A DNA stretch of 60,000 bases, taken from contig NC_087070.1 of NCBI RefSeq assembly GCF_963678635.1, positions 30,408,390 to 30,468,389 on the forward strand. The letters run 5' to 3'. Shown piece after piece: positions 33,255-42,607 of the stretch. This DNA comes from Symsagittifera roscoffensis. Lineage: Eukaryota > Xenacoelomorpha > Acoela > Convolutidae. Position numbers and translations under genes: made by a program. The notes beneath the pieces were generated by a model. That model was given only the letters and a program-made list of their open reading frames with translations. It did not search any database and was not told the origin of the DNA. Numbering within the stretch: position 1 is the stretch's first letter; each line of letters opens with the position of its first letter.

Positions 33255-33295
33255 TCATTTTAAACAAAAAAACTCCAGAGAAATCAGTTAACAGA

Positions 33296-33766
33296 ATGAG
33301 TCTAGTTGTTTTGGATATTGAATGTATCGAAAGCAATATAGTGAAAGAATTAGGAGTTTATAAGGATGGACAAACAGAAGGATATTCCTTTCTTCCTCCC
33401 AAAAAATTCAAACCAACATCCCAATCTTTTTGGTGTACACAGCATCTTCATGGAATCAATTGGAGCAGTGGTTACGAAAAATATACTGAACTTGAAAAAA
33501 TATCGAAAAATCTAGAAGCCACAGACACGGAATTTTTTGCAAAAGGTTATGAAAAATTTAAGATTCTATCAGAATTTTTGGAAACAAAGATTATTAATTT
33601 GGATGACTACGCTTGCCCTAAAGCTCAGTTTTTGATATTCAAAGATGAAGAATATGATTGGAGGTGTAGCAACTACCCATTTCGTCATGCAAAAACTCTT
33701 CACTGTGCAGAAAGAAAAGCATGTGCATACGGAACATGGACTCGATGTTTTTTTAACAAATTGTAA
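33296..33766 (+). CDS. ORF U (156 aa), possible DEDDh-like exonuclease relative
   Basis: Starts at ATG 33296 and is open to TAA at 33764-33766. It begins with beta-strand-like SLVVLDIE, where D7-x-E9 fits motif I of DEDD exonucleases; CTQHLHGINW and a Cys/His-rich end (WRCSNYPFRHA, HCAERKACAYG) follow. HCAERK partly resembles the HxAxxD motif III but lacks the final Asp, so the assignment is weak. The outer copy (43896-44368) keeps D7 and E9 and the Cys/His residues. It lies between V and R in the virion-side gene block. Confidence 0.55.
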   Translation: MSLVVLDIECIESNIVKELGVYKDGQTEGYSFLPPKKFKPTSQSFWCTQHLHGINWSSGYEKYTELEKISKNLEATDTEFFAKGYEKFKILSEFLETKIINLDDYACPKAQFLIFKDEEYDWRCSNYPFRHAKTLHCAERKACAYGTWTRCFFNKL

Positions 33767-33835
33767 ATTATATTATTCTTAATGTACTACCATTTTCAAA
33801 CTTTAATTAAATTTCATTGTCAACTTTTTGTTAAG

Positions 33836-34098
33836 ATGGTCGATCAATGTGACAAGCCCGTAAATTAGGAAATTTTGTTTTTGATGAAGAAAATCATGAA
33901 CGAAAATCATGGAAGTTTTTTGGACGTACGTGTAATAGATCTCTTTTAGTGTTTCTGTACCAATTTTTTGTCATAGTTTTAATACTAGCATGTGCAATCG
34001 TTCGAATAATGTTATCCACCACATGCGAGGAAACAACTGTTTGGGTAGCAATTTTATCAAGTACAGTCGGTTATATTCTACCTTCTCCAAAGCTATGA
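33836..34098 (+). pseudogene. Small membrane protein R, inner copy, broken
   Basis: ATG 33836 starts the frame, but a stop appears after ten codons (TAG near 33866); after a frame change the sequence matches the outer copy, which has a Cys-rich start and two hydrophobic segments. The last codons overlap the ATPase ATG (ATGA at 34095-34098). Confidence 0.55.
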
Positions 34099-34763
34099 AT
34101 AAAATAATATCTACCAAAGAACGAAAATTTATTTCCCTAGTTGGACCAAGTGGATCTGGAAAATCGCATCTTATTTTTGACTGGTATAAAATTGGTACTT
34201 TTCAACCAGCATTCGACAAAATTTTTTATTTTTATCAACATTATCAACCTCTTTATAGTCAAATGCAAAGAAAAAACCTTAAATTTATCCAAGGAGTAAG
34301 TTTTGACTTGATTGAAAATCTCCCCAATAATGGAACTAAGTATTTGCTGATATTTGATGATTCTTGTGAAGAAATTTCAAACTCCAAACAATTTGTAAAA
34401 ATTGCTACTGCGGGGAGACACAGGTGTCTGAATATAATATACATCAAACACAATTTATTTCATCAAAGCAAATTAGGACGAGATGTAGAGTTACAAAATA
34501 CACACATAGTCTTGTTCAAGTCGCCGAGGGTTGTTTTACAAATCAATACATTAAGTCAACAACTAGGTCTAGGATCTCAATTGAAAGAGTGGTATCAAGA
34601 TGCAACATCCGTTCCTTATGGTCACTTACTTATTGATTTAACCTCAAAAACAGTTGATTCACTTAGGTATTGCACTAATAGTGACTCAGTTCAGACAAAA
34701 TTTTACTTACCAGCTGGAATAGAGAAAAAGTTTTTGGACGATGAGTACACAATACGTCTCTAG
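34095..34763 (+). CDS. Packaging ATPase, FtsK/HerA (A32-like) type, 222 aa
   Basis: Start chosen at ATG 34095, which overlaps the R stop (ATGA). Walker A GPSGSGKS at residues 17-24; Walker B YLLIFDD near 83-89; a sensor-like region (IATAGRHR) follows. Polinton ATPases of this class are thought to pump DNA into capsids. The frame is uninterrupted, a length normal for the family. TAG at 34761 ends it, whereas the outer copy has TAT here and reads on into a basic Ser/Arg/Lys tail, so a C-terminal extension may have been lost. It overlaps gene T by 23 nt. Confidence 0.85.
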   Translation: MNKIISTKERKFISLVGPSGSGKSHLIFDWYKIGTFQPAFDKIFYFYQHYQPLYSQMQRKNLKFIQGVSFDLIENLPNNGTKYLLIFDDSCEEISNSKQFVKIATAGRHRCLNIIYIKHNLFHQSKLGRDVELQNTHIVLFKSPRVVLQINTLSQQLGLGSQLKEWYQDATSVPYGHLLIDLTSKTVDSLRYCTNSDSVQTKFYLPAGIEKKFLDDEYTIRL

Positions 34764-35043
34764 TCTCCCAATATTTCGAAAATTTTCCCTAAGGCTTCGA
34801 AAACAATTCATTCTCAATTGCCCAAAAGATATCATTCAGTTTCTGAGCGAGTGTTTAGTAAACCTATTAAGAGGAGAGCTTCGAGATCTTCGGAAAGAAG
34901 ACGTAGTAAAATATCGAAAAGAAATTTCAGAACTAACACAAAAAAGAACTACTCTACACAAAAGATGAATTATTTTAGGTTCAACTAAAGGGTTACAATT
35001 GATATCTATCATCACCCCTTTTGTCATTAAACAATTGACATAG
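34741..35043 (+). pseudogene. Small ORF T overlapping the ATPase end, one stop
   Basis: Starts at ATG 34741 inside the ATPase end. Open for 75 codons to TGA 34966-34968 and then open in the same frame to TAG 35041-35043. Features: FLSECLVNLLRGEL, a charged helical middle, and after the stop KGLQLISIITPFV. The outer copy retains the same protein with its own frame break. The amphipathic and basic composition resembles a conserved short ORF of other Polintons as I remember it; function unknown. Confidence 0.55.
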
Positions 35044-35044
35044 T

Positions 35045-35454
35045 ATGGAACAGTTTGTTTTAATTCCGTACTCAGTTTATCAATCACAAAGTACACTTCC
35101 AAGAAAACAAAAATGGAACAAAAGCAAGTAAAAGAGAAGATTGTACCAAAAAATTTTGATTCTGTTTACAGTGCTGTAAATGCGAGGTTGAAAACGAGCA
35201 ACAATAAGCATATTATTGATTTAATTTTGAATTCTCCTAGAATTAAACTCAGCCAGTCAGACAATATTATATTAGATAATCGAGATACAAAAGAATCTAT
35301 TGTAGACTTTGTGTGTAAACTAAAACGAAAAAATACCGATTTTCCAGATATTTTCTTTACTATTTTGGAAGCAACTCAACTTCCTCCTAAACTTGTTATT
35401 AACAAGAATGCCAAAGCAAAAGATAGAGGAACTTGGATCCCTTTCAAAATCTGA
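35045..35454 (+). pseudogene. ORF S, upstream of integrase, frameshifted near its start
   Basis: ATG 35045 two bases after the T stop. The first about 18 codons are in one frame, then an indel in an A-run near 35100 shifts it; the rest is open from about 35113 to TGA 35452-35454. It is basic and Asn-rich (SPRIKLSQSDNIILDNRD). No family recognised; the outer copy has the same gene. Its 3' end overlaps the integrase start by 47 nt in another frame. Confidence 0.55.
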
Positions 35455-36352
35455 AAAGGTAAGACTAAACAGATTGTATTCTAGGGGCAGAGCTGCGTAC
35501 GGTTCTATTCGAAACTTGAGTAAATCGAGTGGTTTATTAAAAAAGAAAGTAGAAAAGTTTTTACAAACCAAGACATCGTATACAAAATTTGGTCCACCAA
35601 TCAGGTCTTTCCAAATACTTCAAGCGTTTTTTAAATATATCACTGAAATCTGGTGTATGGACTTGGCTTTTGTAGACAAGTTAGCTAGTCAAAACAATGA
35701 AGTCAAGTATTTATTAGTTGCTGTAGATATTTTTTCGAGATTTGTCAGAGTTCAAACAATGAAAACAAAGTAAGCCAAAGACACTTTACAAGCTTTTAGA
35801 AAAATGATTTCTCGAAAAAACACTCATGAAAAACTTTGGGTTGATAAAGGAACAGAAAATGGGGGAACTTTCAAAAAGTTTTGCAAGGAGAAAGACATTG
35901 AAGTTTACTCAACAATGAGTGAAACAAAAGCTGCATTTGCAGAGAGAGCAATTCAATCTTTAAAACATATAATATATCGTTACATTGAAGATCATGGTGA
36001 AAAATTTGTCCCCAAATTGCAGCAATTTGTTTCTACATTGAACTGCCGCAAAAATCGATCAATTGGAAAATCTCCCAGAGATGTGAAAAACAATGATTTT
36101 TTATCAATATTGTATTACAAATTATTCAAGAAATATACTAAACCAAAATTCAAAATTGGTGATAGAGTTAGAATTTCGAAAAAAAATTATATTCCGTTCC
36201 GAAAAGGATACAAGCCACAGTTTACAGATGAAATTTTTGAAATTTTGGCATTATCTACAAAAAAACCTCCAACATACATCATCAAAGATCTCGATAAAGA
36301 AGAAATTCTGGGAAAATTTTATGAAAAAGAGCTGAGAAAATGTTCAGATTAG
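35408..36352 (+). pseudogene. Retroviral-type integrase (DDE), one in-frame stop
   Basis: Catalyses insertion of element DNA. Start chosen at ATG 35408. The catalytic core is visible: D at about residue 85 (WCMDLAFVD), D at about 146 (LWVDKGTENGG) and E at about 179 (AERAIQSLK). The C-terminal segment (GDRVRISK and EIF, PTYIIKDL) is the SH3/chromodomain-like tail usual in Polinton and Ty3-type integrases. TAA at 35771-35773 (codon 122) interrupts it; the outer copy has Tyr at this place. Otherwise the frame is complete. Confidence 0.85.
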
Positions 36353-36395
36353 TGGTAAGTCATTTTTTAAATTGAGTTTCTATCGATCAGTTGTC

Positions 36396-37238
36396 ATGGA
36401 TTCTTTTACTATTGAGCTAGTTTCTAATGCTTCTTTTAATTGTTATCCGAACAACAGTCTTAGTTCCTTTACAAATTTTCTACCGGAACAAATACATCTA
36501 AAAGGAGAATGGGAGGTTGCTATTTCAGTAATATCGTACCCTTCTTTGTACCAAAACGTTACAGAGGGAAAGTTTACTTTCGTAGATGGACGAGAAAGTC
36601 CTGAGGAGAAAAGAAAGATAGTACCGATGCATTTTGAACCACGATTGTATCCAAGTATTGTTGATATAGTTGTAGCCATGAACAACAAAAATCCAGAACG
36701 TCTAGGTGCTCAGGCATTTGAAAATAACGGATTCTATGTATCAGTAGATAAAATTACTCAAAAGGTTGCTGTTCATTTACCTGAGAACCAATCAGTATTT
36801 ATTATTCAAAGTTCTGACTTGAGTCACATTATTTTTGCTCTGAGTCACAGGTTATGATTTAGAGCAAAAATAAACAGGGGTTATAATGAAAAGAAAAAGA
36901 CCACATTATCCTCAGTATTCTTACGACATTATAAGAATACATTCCTTAATGATTTATAGTGATATTATAGAATATAATATAGTAGGCGATACAAAACTCC
37001 ATTACTGCGTTGTATTCTTTTCATTTCCAAAGTAAAAAATGGAGACATAGTATCTACAGGACAGTACATGAACTATCAATCCTTTACAAATCTACAATTT
37101 AAAATTTTTTTTAAAAACTCTTTCCACAGCATAAAAATAGAACTAAGGGATATTACAGGTGAAAAAATTCCCTTTGTGTCCGTAGGAATTACACGAGTTG
37201 TTCTCTTGTTTCGCAAGATTTCGGATAATCATTTTTGA
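36396..37238 (+). pseudogene. Penton-like / minor capsid protein, broken
   Basis: Starts at ATG 36396 (MDSFTIELVSNASFNCYP). Open to a stop at 36855-36857, then out of frame; the C-terminal half continues through about 37030-37238 with several stops. Order and composition match the protein between integrase and capsid in other animal Polintons that is regarded as the minor capsid/penton; this is from memory of the family, not a search. The N-terminal half is very close to the outer copy (47155-47457). Confidence 0.6.
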
Positions 37239-37255
37239 TTTATACTTCAAACGAA

Positions 37256-37623
37256 ATGGTTGCTCAAAGTTCAGCTAATTTTCCTATTTTTCGTGGACAT
37301 GCAAGACAGCGTGGAAGAGGTTTTGGTGCTCTTGCACAAACTTTGGGAGCACTGCAATTCCCTTTATTAAAAAATATATAGTGCCAGCTGCAAAAAGAAT
37401 CGGAGCAGATTTAATTGAAATTGCCGCTCCAGAGATTGGAGAAGTTGTCAGTGGACGAAAAAAACTCAAAACGTTTGCAAAAGATGTGTGAAAAAAAACA
37501 GTTAGGAAACAATTGGGAGGTGGAAAATAGAAATCCAAGCGTAAGACAAGAAGAGCCATTTCTCGAAAAAGTAGATCAAAAAACAATCGCTCTCGCAAAG
37601 AAATTTTTGACAATATAAAATGA
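37256..37623 (+). pseudogene. Small basic virion-type protein (adenovirus pX/pVI-like position), broken
   Basis: From ATG 37256: Arg/Gly-rich start (GHARQRGRGFG), a hydrophobic/amphipathic middle (IVPAAKRIGADLIEIAAPE), then a strongly basic tail. It has a frameshift near 37362, a TGA (37489 area) and a TAG (37528 area). Its stop overlaps the capsid ATG (ATGA at 37620-37623). The composition resembles the core/membrane-active small proteins of adenovirus-like lineages; the role is inferred. Confidence 0.55.
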
Positions 37624-38951
37624 GTGTAAACCAAAGTCGTTTTCTGTACGGGGCTTTTAAAAACTCTTCATTGGAGATTTTTGATAACGTCCCAGTTTTG
37701 GAAACAATTATGTCATCTTACACTCAAGAAGTATTCCCCAGTACTTCTCTGAATGAAAGCAGTTTTGAGTTTGAATTTGAAACGGATCGTAATCTCTACT
37801 TGGATATGCGTGATACCTATCTTAGCTTAAAGCTTCAACTATTCAAAGGAAGATTGTTTGATGCTTTCAAAAAAGAAAAAGCAGAACATAAAGCAAAATC
37901 GGAGGAAGATTCAGATGAGGAACCACAAACTTACTTAACTTATGTAAACAATCTTCTCTTCTACATTCTCTATTCTCCAACTGTGAAGTTTATTTTAACA
38001 ATACAATGGTTTACAATGCCAATGGATTATATCGGCACAGATATCGAACGAATTCAACTCGTCAGCAGTGAGTAATAAAGGAATTCTTGCTTGTCATGGA
38101 TACAGTTTTGAAGAAAATCCTGATGCATTTGATATGTATCCATTCACTGATAGAGCAAATTCCTTGGGAACAGGGATAACTTTTTCACTCTATAGGAGAC
38201 TTGCAATTGATTTGTTTATTGGCGAAAAATTGTTGCTACCAAATACCAAAGTTCGAATTAAACTTTTTCGAGCTGGACCTAATTTTTACATGTTATCTGA
38301 TAATCCAAGTGTCAGTCTGAAAATAGTTGATTTTTCACTGTTTACAAGAAAAATTTTAGTAGCTGAACCTAATCATCAATATTTGCAATGGAATCTGGAA
38401 AGGAAACTGGCTCATTACAATTACATGGAAACTATAGCAAGAACCTTTATCATTCCATCTCGTCAAAACCAGTTTATTCAGGAAAATGTTTTCAATAATG
38501 CCCCAATCAGAACAATAGCTGTTGCACTGAATACAAATTCGGCTGTTGCGGGATCTTTTCATGAAAATCCTTTCACTTATCAACAATTTCATTTGAGAGA
38601 GCTTAGAATTATTCGGGGTGGAAGAGCAATTATTTCATTAGATACAACTTCTCCTTGTCGACCCTATGTTACAACAAGGAAAGCAATGCAGTTTAACGAA
38701 GATTTTCCAGCTCTTCCTATGGAAGATTTTCAAAATCACTGTATTCTAGTTTTCGACTTGACTTCACTACAGGATGCCGCTGAACACTACAGGATGCCGC
38801 TGAACACTATCCAGAACTTAGTGGAGAAAGCTTGAGGTTAGAAATGTTTTTCCAATTTCCCTTGGAGCAAGTAACGGAAGTGATAGTCTTGGGAGAAAGA
38901 CTATCAAATATTCAAATTGACAAATTCGGAAGAGTCGCTAAAAATGTTTAA
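37620..38951 (+). pseudogene. Major capsid protein (Polinton double jelly-roll type), broken
   Basis: Start ATG 37620. Recognised as the Polinton capsid family (the kind annotated in nematodes as F54H12.2-like) from its N-terminal region and from GYSFEE, NPDAFDMYPFTDRAN and LRELRIIRGGRAIISLDTT. Frame is lost near 37960-38070 (missing bases around the NNLLF segment), then open 38068-38770. A 20-bp tandem repeat near 38771-38810 shifts the end out of frame; the natural stop would be TAA 38949-38951. About 440 codons, normal for the family. The 3' end is duplicated at 39524-39918. Confidence 0.8.
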
Positions 38952-39523
38952 TTTTTTTGAGTTTTCAGGTTCCTATAAAAATATTGTAACTTTTTTGGGA
39001 CTTTCCTTTGTTTTTATCTCTGTACTATCTATATTGTTTTTCTTCAGACCTAAAGCTTCAGAAAAAATAGAGAAGGAATGCTGTTTAGTTGAAAACCAGC
39101 GACACTTCTTCAACCTAGACTGTAAAACAGTATTCAATAAACTTTGCCCACTATATAAGGCTTGTGTATGGGACTTTGTTGATTCAATTCCTAAATGTGT
39201 GTAAGTCATTATTCTTTCCTTTTTTTTTAACCTGAAGTACACTATCAAACTATCAATTTCATTTTTAGCTGTAAATCAGCCTACAATTGCAAAGATGGAT
39301 AAATTTTCACTTTTGCAAATTATTGAAAGAATTCCAGAGCTCAGGTTCAAGTACATGGGATCATACCCTTCTGATACAGTACCTCAACTAACAAAATACT
39401 CTTTTGCAATTATTCACTCAGCCCCAAGCAATGATAGAGGAGAACACTGGATTATGATTGCTCGACTGGATAAAAGCTACTACTTTGCAGATTCTTTGGG
39501 AAGAAAGAGATCAACTTACCCCT
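38557..39523 (+). repeat. 967-bp tandem duplication, unit 1
   Basis: Runs from inside the capsid gene (CATGAAAATCC) to inside the protease gene (TTACCCCTTTT). Unit 2 follows at 39524-40490 with essentially no differences. The joint lies in CTTTT/ATGAAAA microhomology. Confidence 0.85.
38944..39302 (+). CDS. Small Cys-rich membrane protein between capsid and protease, possible 68-nt intron
   Basis: ATG 38944 overlaps the capsid stop. One hydrophobic segment (about residues 14-37), then a Cys-rich region (ECCLVENQ, DCKTVFNKLCPLYKACVW). Without splicing it ends at 39204. A GTAAGT at 39201 and a polypyrimidine-TTTTTAG at 39268 fit a 68-nt intron; joining there keeps the frame and adds two more Cys before a TAA at 39300-39302 that overlaps the protease start. 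Function unknown. Confidence 0.55.
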
Positions 39524-39531
39524 TTTCATGA
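39295..39531 (+). pseudogene. Adenain-like protease, truncated by duplication joint
   Basis: First 76 residues of the protease, including the catalytic His and Asp, then cut off at the joint where capsid sequence restarts. The Cys is missing. Confidence 0.75.
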
Positions 39532-39918
39532 AAATCCTTTCACTTATCAACAATTTCATTTGAGAGAGCTTAGAATTATTCGGGGTGGAAGAGCAATTAT
39601 TTCATTAGATACAACTTCTCCTTGTCGACCCTATGTTACAACAAGGAAAGCAATGCAGTTTAACGAAGATTTTCCAGCTCTTCCTATGGAAGATTTTCAA
39701 AATCACTGTATTCTAGTTTTCGACTTGACTTCACTACAGGATGCCGCTGAACACTACAGGATGCCGCTGAACACTATCCAGAACTTAGTGGAGAAAGCTT
39801 GAGGTTAGAAATGTTTTTCCAATTTCCCTTGGAGCAAGTAACGGAAGTGATAGTCTTGGGAGAAAGACTATCAAATATTCAAATTGACAAATTCGGAAGA
39901 GTCGCTAAAAATGTTTAA
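39524..39918 (+). pseudogene. Capsid 3' end, second copy (duplication unit 2)
   Basis: Carries the same 20-bp internal repeat as unit 1, so that small duplication is older than the 967-bp one. It has no start of its own and follows the protease fragment out of frame. Confidence 0.75.
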
Positions 39919-40269
39919 TTTTTTTGAGTTTTCAGGTTCCTATAAAAATATTGTAACTTTTTTGGGACTTTCCTTTGTTTTTATCTCTGTACTATCTATA
40001 TTGTTTTTCTTCAGACCTAAAGCTTCAGAAAAAATAGAGAAGGAATGCTGTTTAGTTGAAAACCAGCGACACTTCTTCAACCTAGACTGTAAAACAGTAT
40101 TCAATAAACTTTGCCCACTATATAAGGCTTGTGTATGGGACTTTGTTGATTCAATTCCTAAATGTGTGTAAGTCATTATTCTTTCCTTTTTTTTTAACCT
40201 GAAGTACACTATCAAACTATCAATTTCATTTTTAGCTGTAAATCAGCCTACAATTGCAAAGATGGATAA
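39911..40269 (+). CDS. Small Cys-rich membrane protein, second copy
   Basis: Identical to 38944-39302, including the GTAAGT and TTTTTAG sites (40168, 40235), and overlapping the start of the complete protease. Confidence 0.5.
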
Positions 40270-40636
40270 ATTTTCACTTTTGCAAATTATTGAAAGAATT
40301 CCAGAGCTCAGGTTCAAGTACATGGGATCATACCCTTCTGATACAGTACCTCAACTAACAAAATACTCTTTTGCAATTATTCACTCAGCCCCAAGCAATG
40401 ATAGAGGAGAACACTGGATTATGATTGCTCGACTGGATAAAAGCTACTACTTTGCAGATTCTTTGGGAAGAAAGAGATCAACTTACCCCTTTTTGATGAA
40501 AAAGTTTCGACGAATGGTTCCTCGAAAGCTACAAAAGACTGATAATTTGTGTGGTTTTTACGCAATTTATTCAGCTTTTCTCCTTTTTAAATTCTTCCAA
40601 AAGAACTTGAATAATGTTCATGATGTGTATGTTTGA
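40262..40636 (+). CDS. Adenain/Ulp1-like cysteine protease (124 aa)
   Basis: Virion-maturation protease of Polintons. The triad is visible: H51 (EHWIMIA), D66 (FADSLG) and C97 (NLCGFYAIYSA). Open from ATG 40262 to TGA 40634-40636. It is somewhat short at the C-terminus (ends HDVYV), so a few residues may be lost. It is the last gene before the right inverted repeat. Confidence 0.85.
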   Translation: MDKFSLLQIIERIPELRFKYMGSYPSDTVPQLTKYSFAIIHSAPSNDRGEHWIMIARLDKSYYFADSLGRKRSTYPFLMKKFRRMVPRKLQKTDNLCGFYAIYSAFLLFKFFQKNLNNVHDVYV

Positions 40637-41726
40637 TTTTTATCAGTACCTTTAAGTAAAAGTGCATTTTTTTTGTAAGTGTAAATTTTTGCAGTAATTT
40701 TACTATACGATGTAGTGAATTGTTTGATTATTTATGTAATTTAACTTTTAAAATTCCTTAAATTTTTTATGAAAAGCATCTTAGCAACTAACCTTTTGAT
40801 GAAATACGGAGAATGATGATGGAATATGGATGTTGTAGTCCCCCAATTGAACGATAAAGTAGATAAATTTCCGAAAATTGTAACCAACTTCTAGTAAATT
40901 GTATAATTTTCTTAAAAGTTTACTCTGAGAAAGATGGAAAAATTATTACACCAAAATATCACAACCAAAAACAAATATGATACTAAATTTTTCTCAGTGT
41001 AAATTTTTACCGTGATAGAGCAATTGATAAATTTGGATGATAATTTTTTGGAAAATTTGGAAATTTCAAAGAATTTTTTAAAGATTAAAGACAAAGTGAT
41101 GAAAGAGAACTGAAATGAATCGTAGCTAGATATATGACAGAATAAATAAACCAGTTGAGGTAAAAATAAGTGAGATAATTATGTGAAAAAAGATAAAATA
41201 AGTCATATAATTAATAAGTGTAATGAACCTGTCATCCGTTCTCCAGATAACTTGGGGGAAAAAGAACAAGTGGGATATAAAAGTAATCAACCGTGAGGAG
41301 CTGTCAAGATTCCCCTGATATCCCGTGGAGCGGGATAACTAACCTGTCAAAGATAATCCCCTCTTGACAATTTTCCCCAGATAACCTGAGGGAAAATAAA
41401 TAACATGAAATGAGAATTTAAAAGATTCTTTCGAGAAAAAAAATTTTCTGTGATATATTAGTTTATGATCCCATACTCTAAATCGAAACTTAATTTTTGT
41501 CCAAACTTACCATAAAAAACTTACCATCCAAGTTTTTTTCAATTTTTTAATATAAAAATGTTTTTTCAAGATAAAAATGTATTTGCAAGTAAAACTTAAA
41601 AAATTTTCAAAAAATTTCTGAAACTTACAATACCGAATTTTTGAAAGACAAGGCAGCCCTTACATATCACTAATCATAGAAGTCGGCTAAGAAACGCAAG
41701 TACCGACAAAATCGAACTCAAAACAT
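40637..41726. other. Right subterminal spacer, no gene seen
   Basis: AT-rich, except 41230-41400, which is GC-richer and holds two copies of CCAGATAACyTGrGGGAAAA plus a hairpin-like ATCCCGTGGAGCGGGAT (near 41320). No ORF or RNA gene recognised. Confidence 0.4.
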
Positions 41727-41956
41727 TCGGGCGCCAAAAATTTTTCTGAAACTTACCATCTGAAACTTACCATCTGAAACCTCGTATCTTAATACCTTGG
41801 GAAACCTATTCCCTATCCTAATACATTGGAAAATCTATAGCCTATCTTAATACATAGGGTGCTGACCGGATACTCTATAGCCTATGTTAATACATGGGGG
41901 TCAGCATCCACCCCCCCCCCCCCCCCCCCCCTTGATCACCTCACTCATATACTACT
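41727..41956 (-). repeat. Right terminal inverted repeat of inner Polinton
   Basis: Reverse complement of 3413-3626. It contains an uninterrupted run of 21 C at 41911-41931, where the left copies have only 6-7 G. Inside 41727 the sequence no longer matches the left arm. Confidence 0.85.
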
Positions 41957-41962
41957 GATAAT
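41957..41962 (+). repeat. Target-site duplication GATAAT, right side of inner Polinton
   Basis: It directly follows the right inverted repeat, and gene X sequence resumes within it. Fusing left and right flanks with one GATAAT gives a 38-nt stretch with no gap against the intact paralogue near 25856-25893. Confidence 0.85.
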
Positions 41963-42377
41963 GTCTTTTGAATTTTTTTCGCAGCAGGTGTTTCTTTGCA
42001 ACACTGGGTAATTTTTCCGCTACTCTACATTTCAAGTTGTGTTCGACTGCACGATTCAATTGGTTGAAAACGTCACATCTTGATGAAATAACATTGGAAT
42101 TAAATTTTCATTTGTACAAAGTATATATACAGTCAACAATTTGGTAAGTTAAATGATATTTATCAAAATTTTGCAAAATTTGATTGAGCGACGATCCGAT
42201 TAATACTAAGTGAAATTTACAATTTTCCACTGGGCAGAATGTTGAATAGTTAGATACACAGTAGTCTTGGGTAACATAGAACTTTACATAAAAATTTTCT
42301 GAGACAGAGATAAAAAGAGAGTTTGCTTTTTAGTCCAAACAAAAAGTGGGATATACTTGAAACATAGCAGATGCCAT
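41957..42377 (-). pseudogene. Gene X, N-terminal part (outer element), other side of the insertion
   Basis: From ATG 42375-42377 down to the insertion point at 41962. Related to the N-terminal two thirds of 25582-26292, but frameshifted (no long open frame). Completes the fragment at 3231-3412. Confidence 0.7.
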
Positions 42378-42607
42378 CACCGATTACTTGTTGAAAATGA
42401 TTTTTATCTACATTGAATAGCTTATATAGTAGTTCAATTTCCTAAGCAATGTCCATATTTGGATCATCACCTACTCATTTTTCCATATAAGGAAATAATA
42501 CCTTATTTGAAATGTACAGTGAGTCATCAACATTTCTATATATTTACAAATATCATGGTTTTAAAATATTTACTACTGATCAGTTGACTCTGAGTCTCAA
42601 ATCAAAA

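Larger units (their letters stand above)
3413..41956 (+). mobile_element. Inner Polinton/Maverick with amplified left arm
   Basis: Bounded by inverted repeats (3413-3626 and 41727-41956, both starting AGTAGTATATGAG from the outside) and by the 6-bp direct repeat GATAAT. Polintons are known to have AG-starting inverted repeats and 6-bp target duplications. The contents are polymerase B, retroviral-type integrase, packaging ATPase, capsid, penton-like protein and adenain-like protease. The length is about 38.5 kb, but subtracting the tandem copies of the left arm, the 5.1-kb repeat, and the 967-bp and 213-bp duplications leaves roughly 17-18 kb, the usual size for the family. Many genes are broken, so it is probably no longer autonomous. 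Confidence 0.85.

Noticed and set aside
36352-36393. GTAAGT just after the integrase stop as an intron donor joining integrase to the penton-like gene
   Set aside because: Integrase already ends with a proper stop and the next ORF has its own ATG; no frame argument for splicing.
40912-41094. Minus-strand open frame in the right subterminal spacer
   Set aside because: Short, low complexity, with no homologue in the left arm or outer element.
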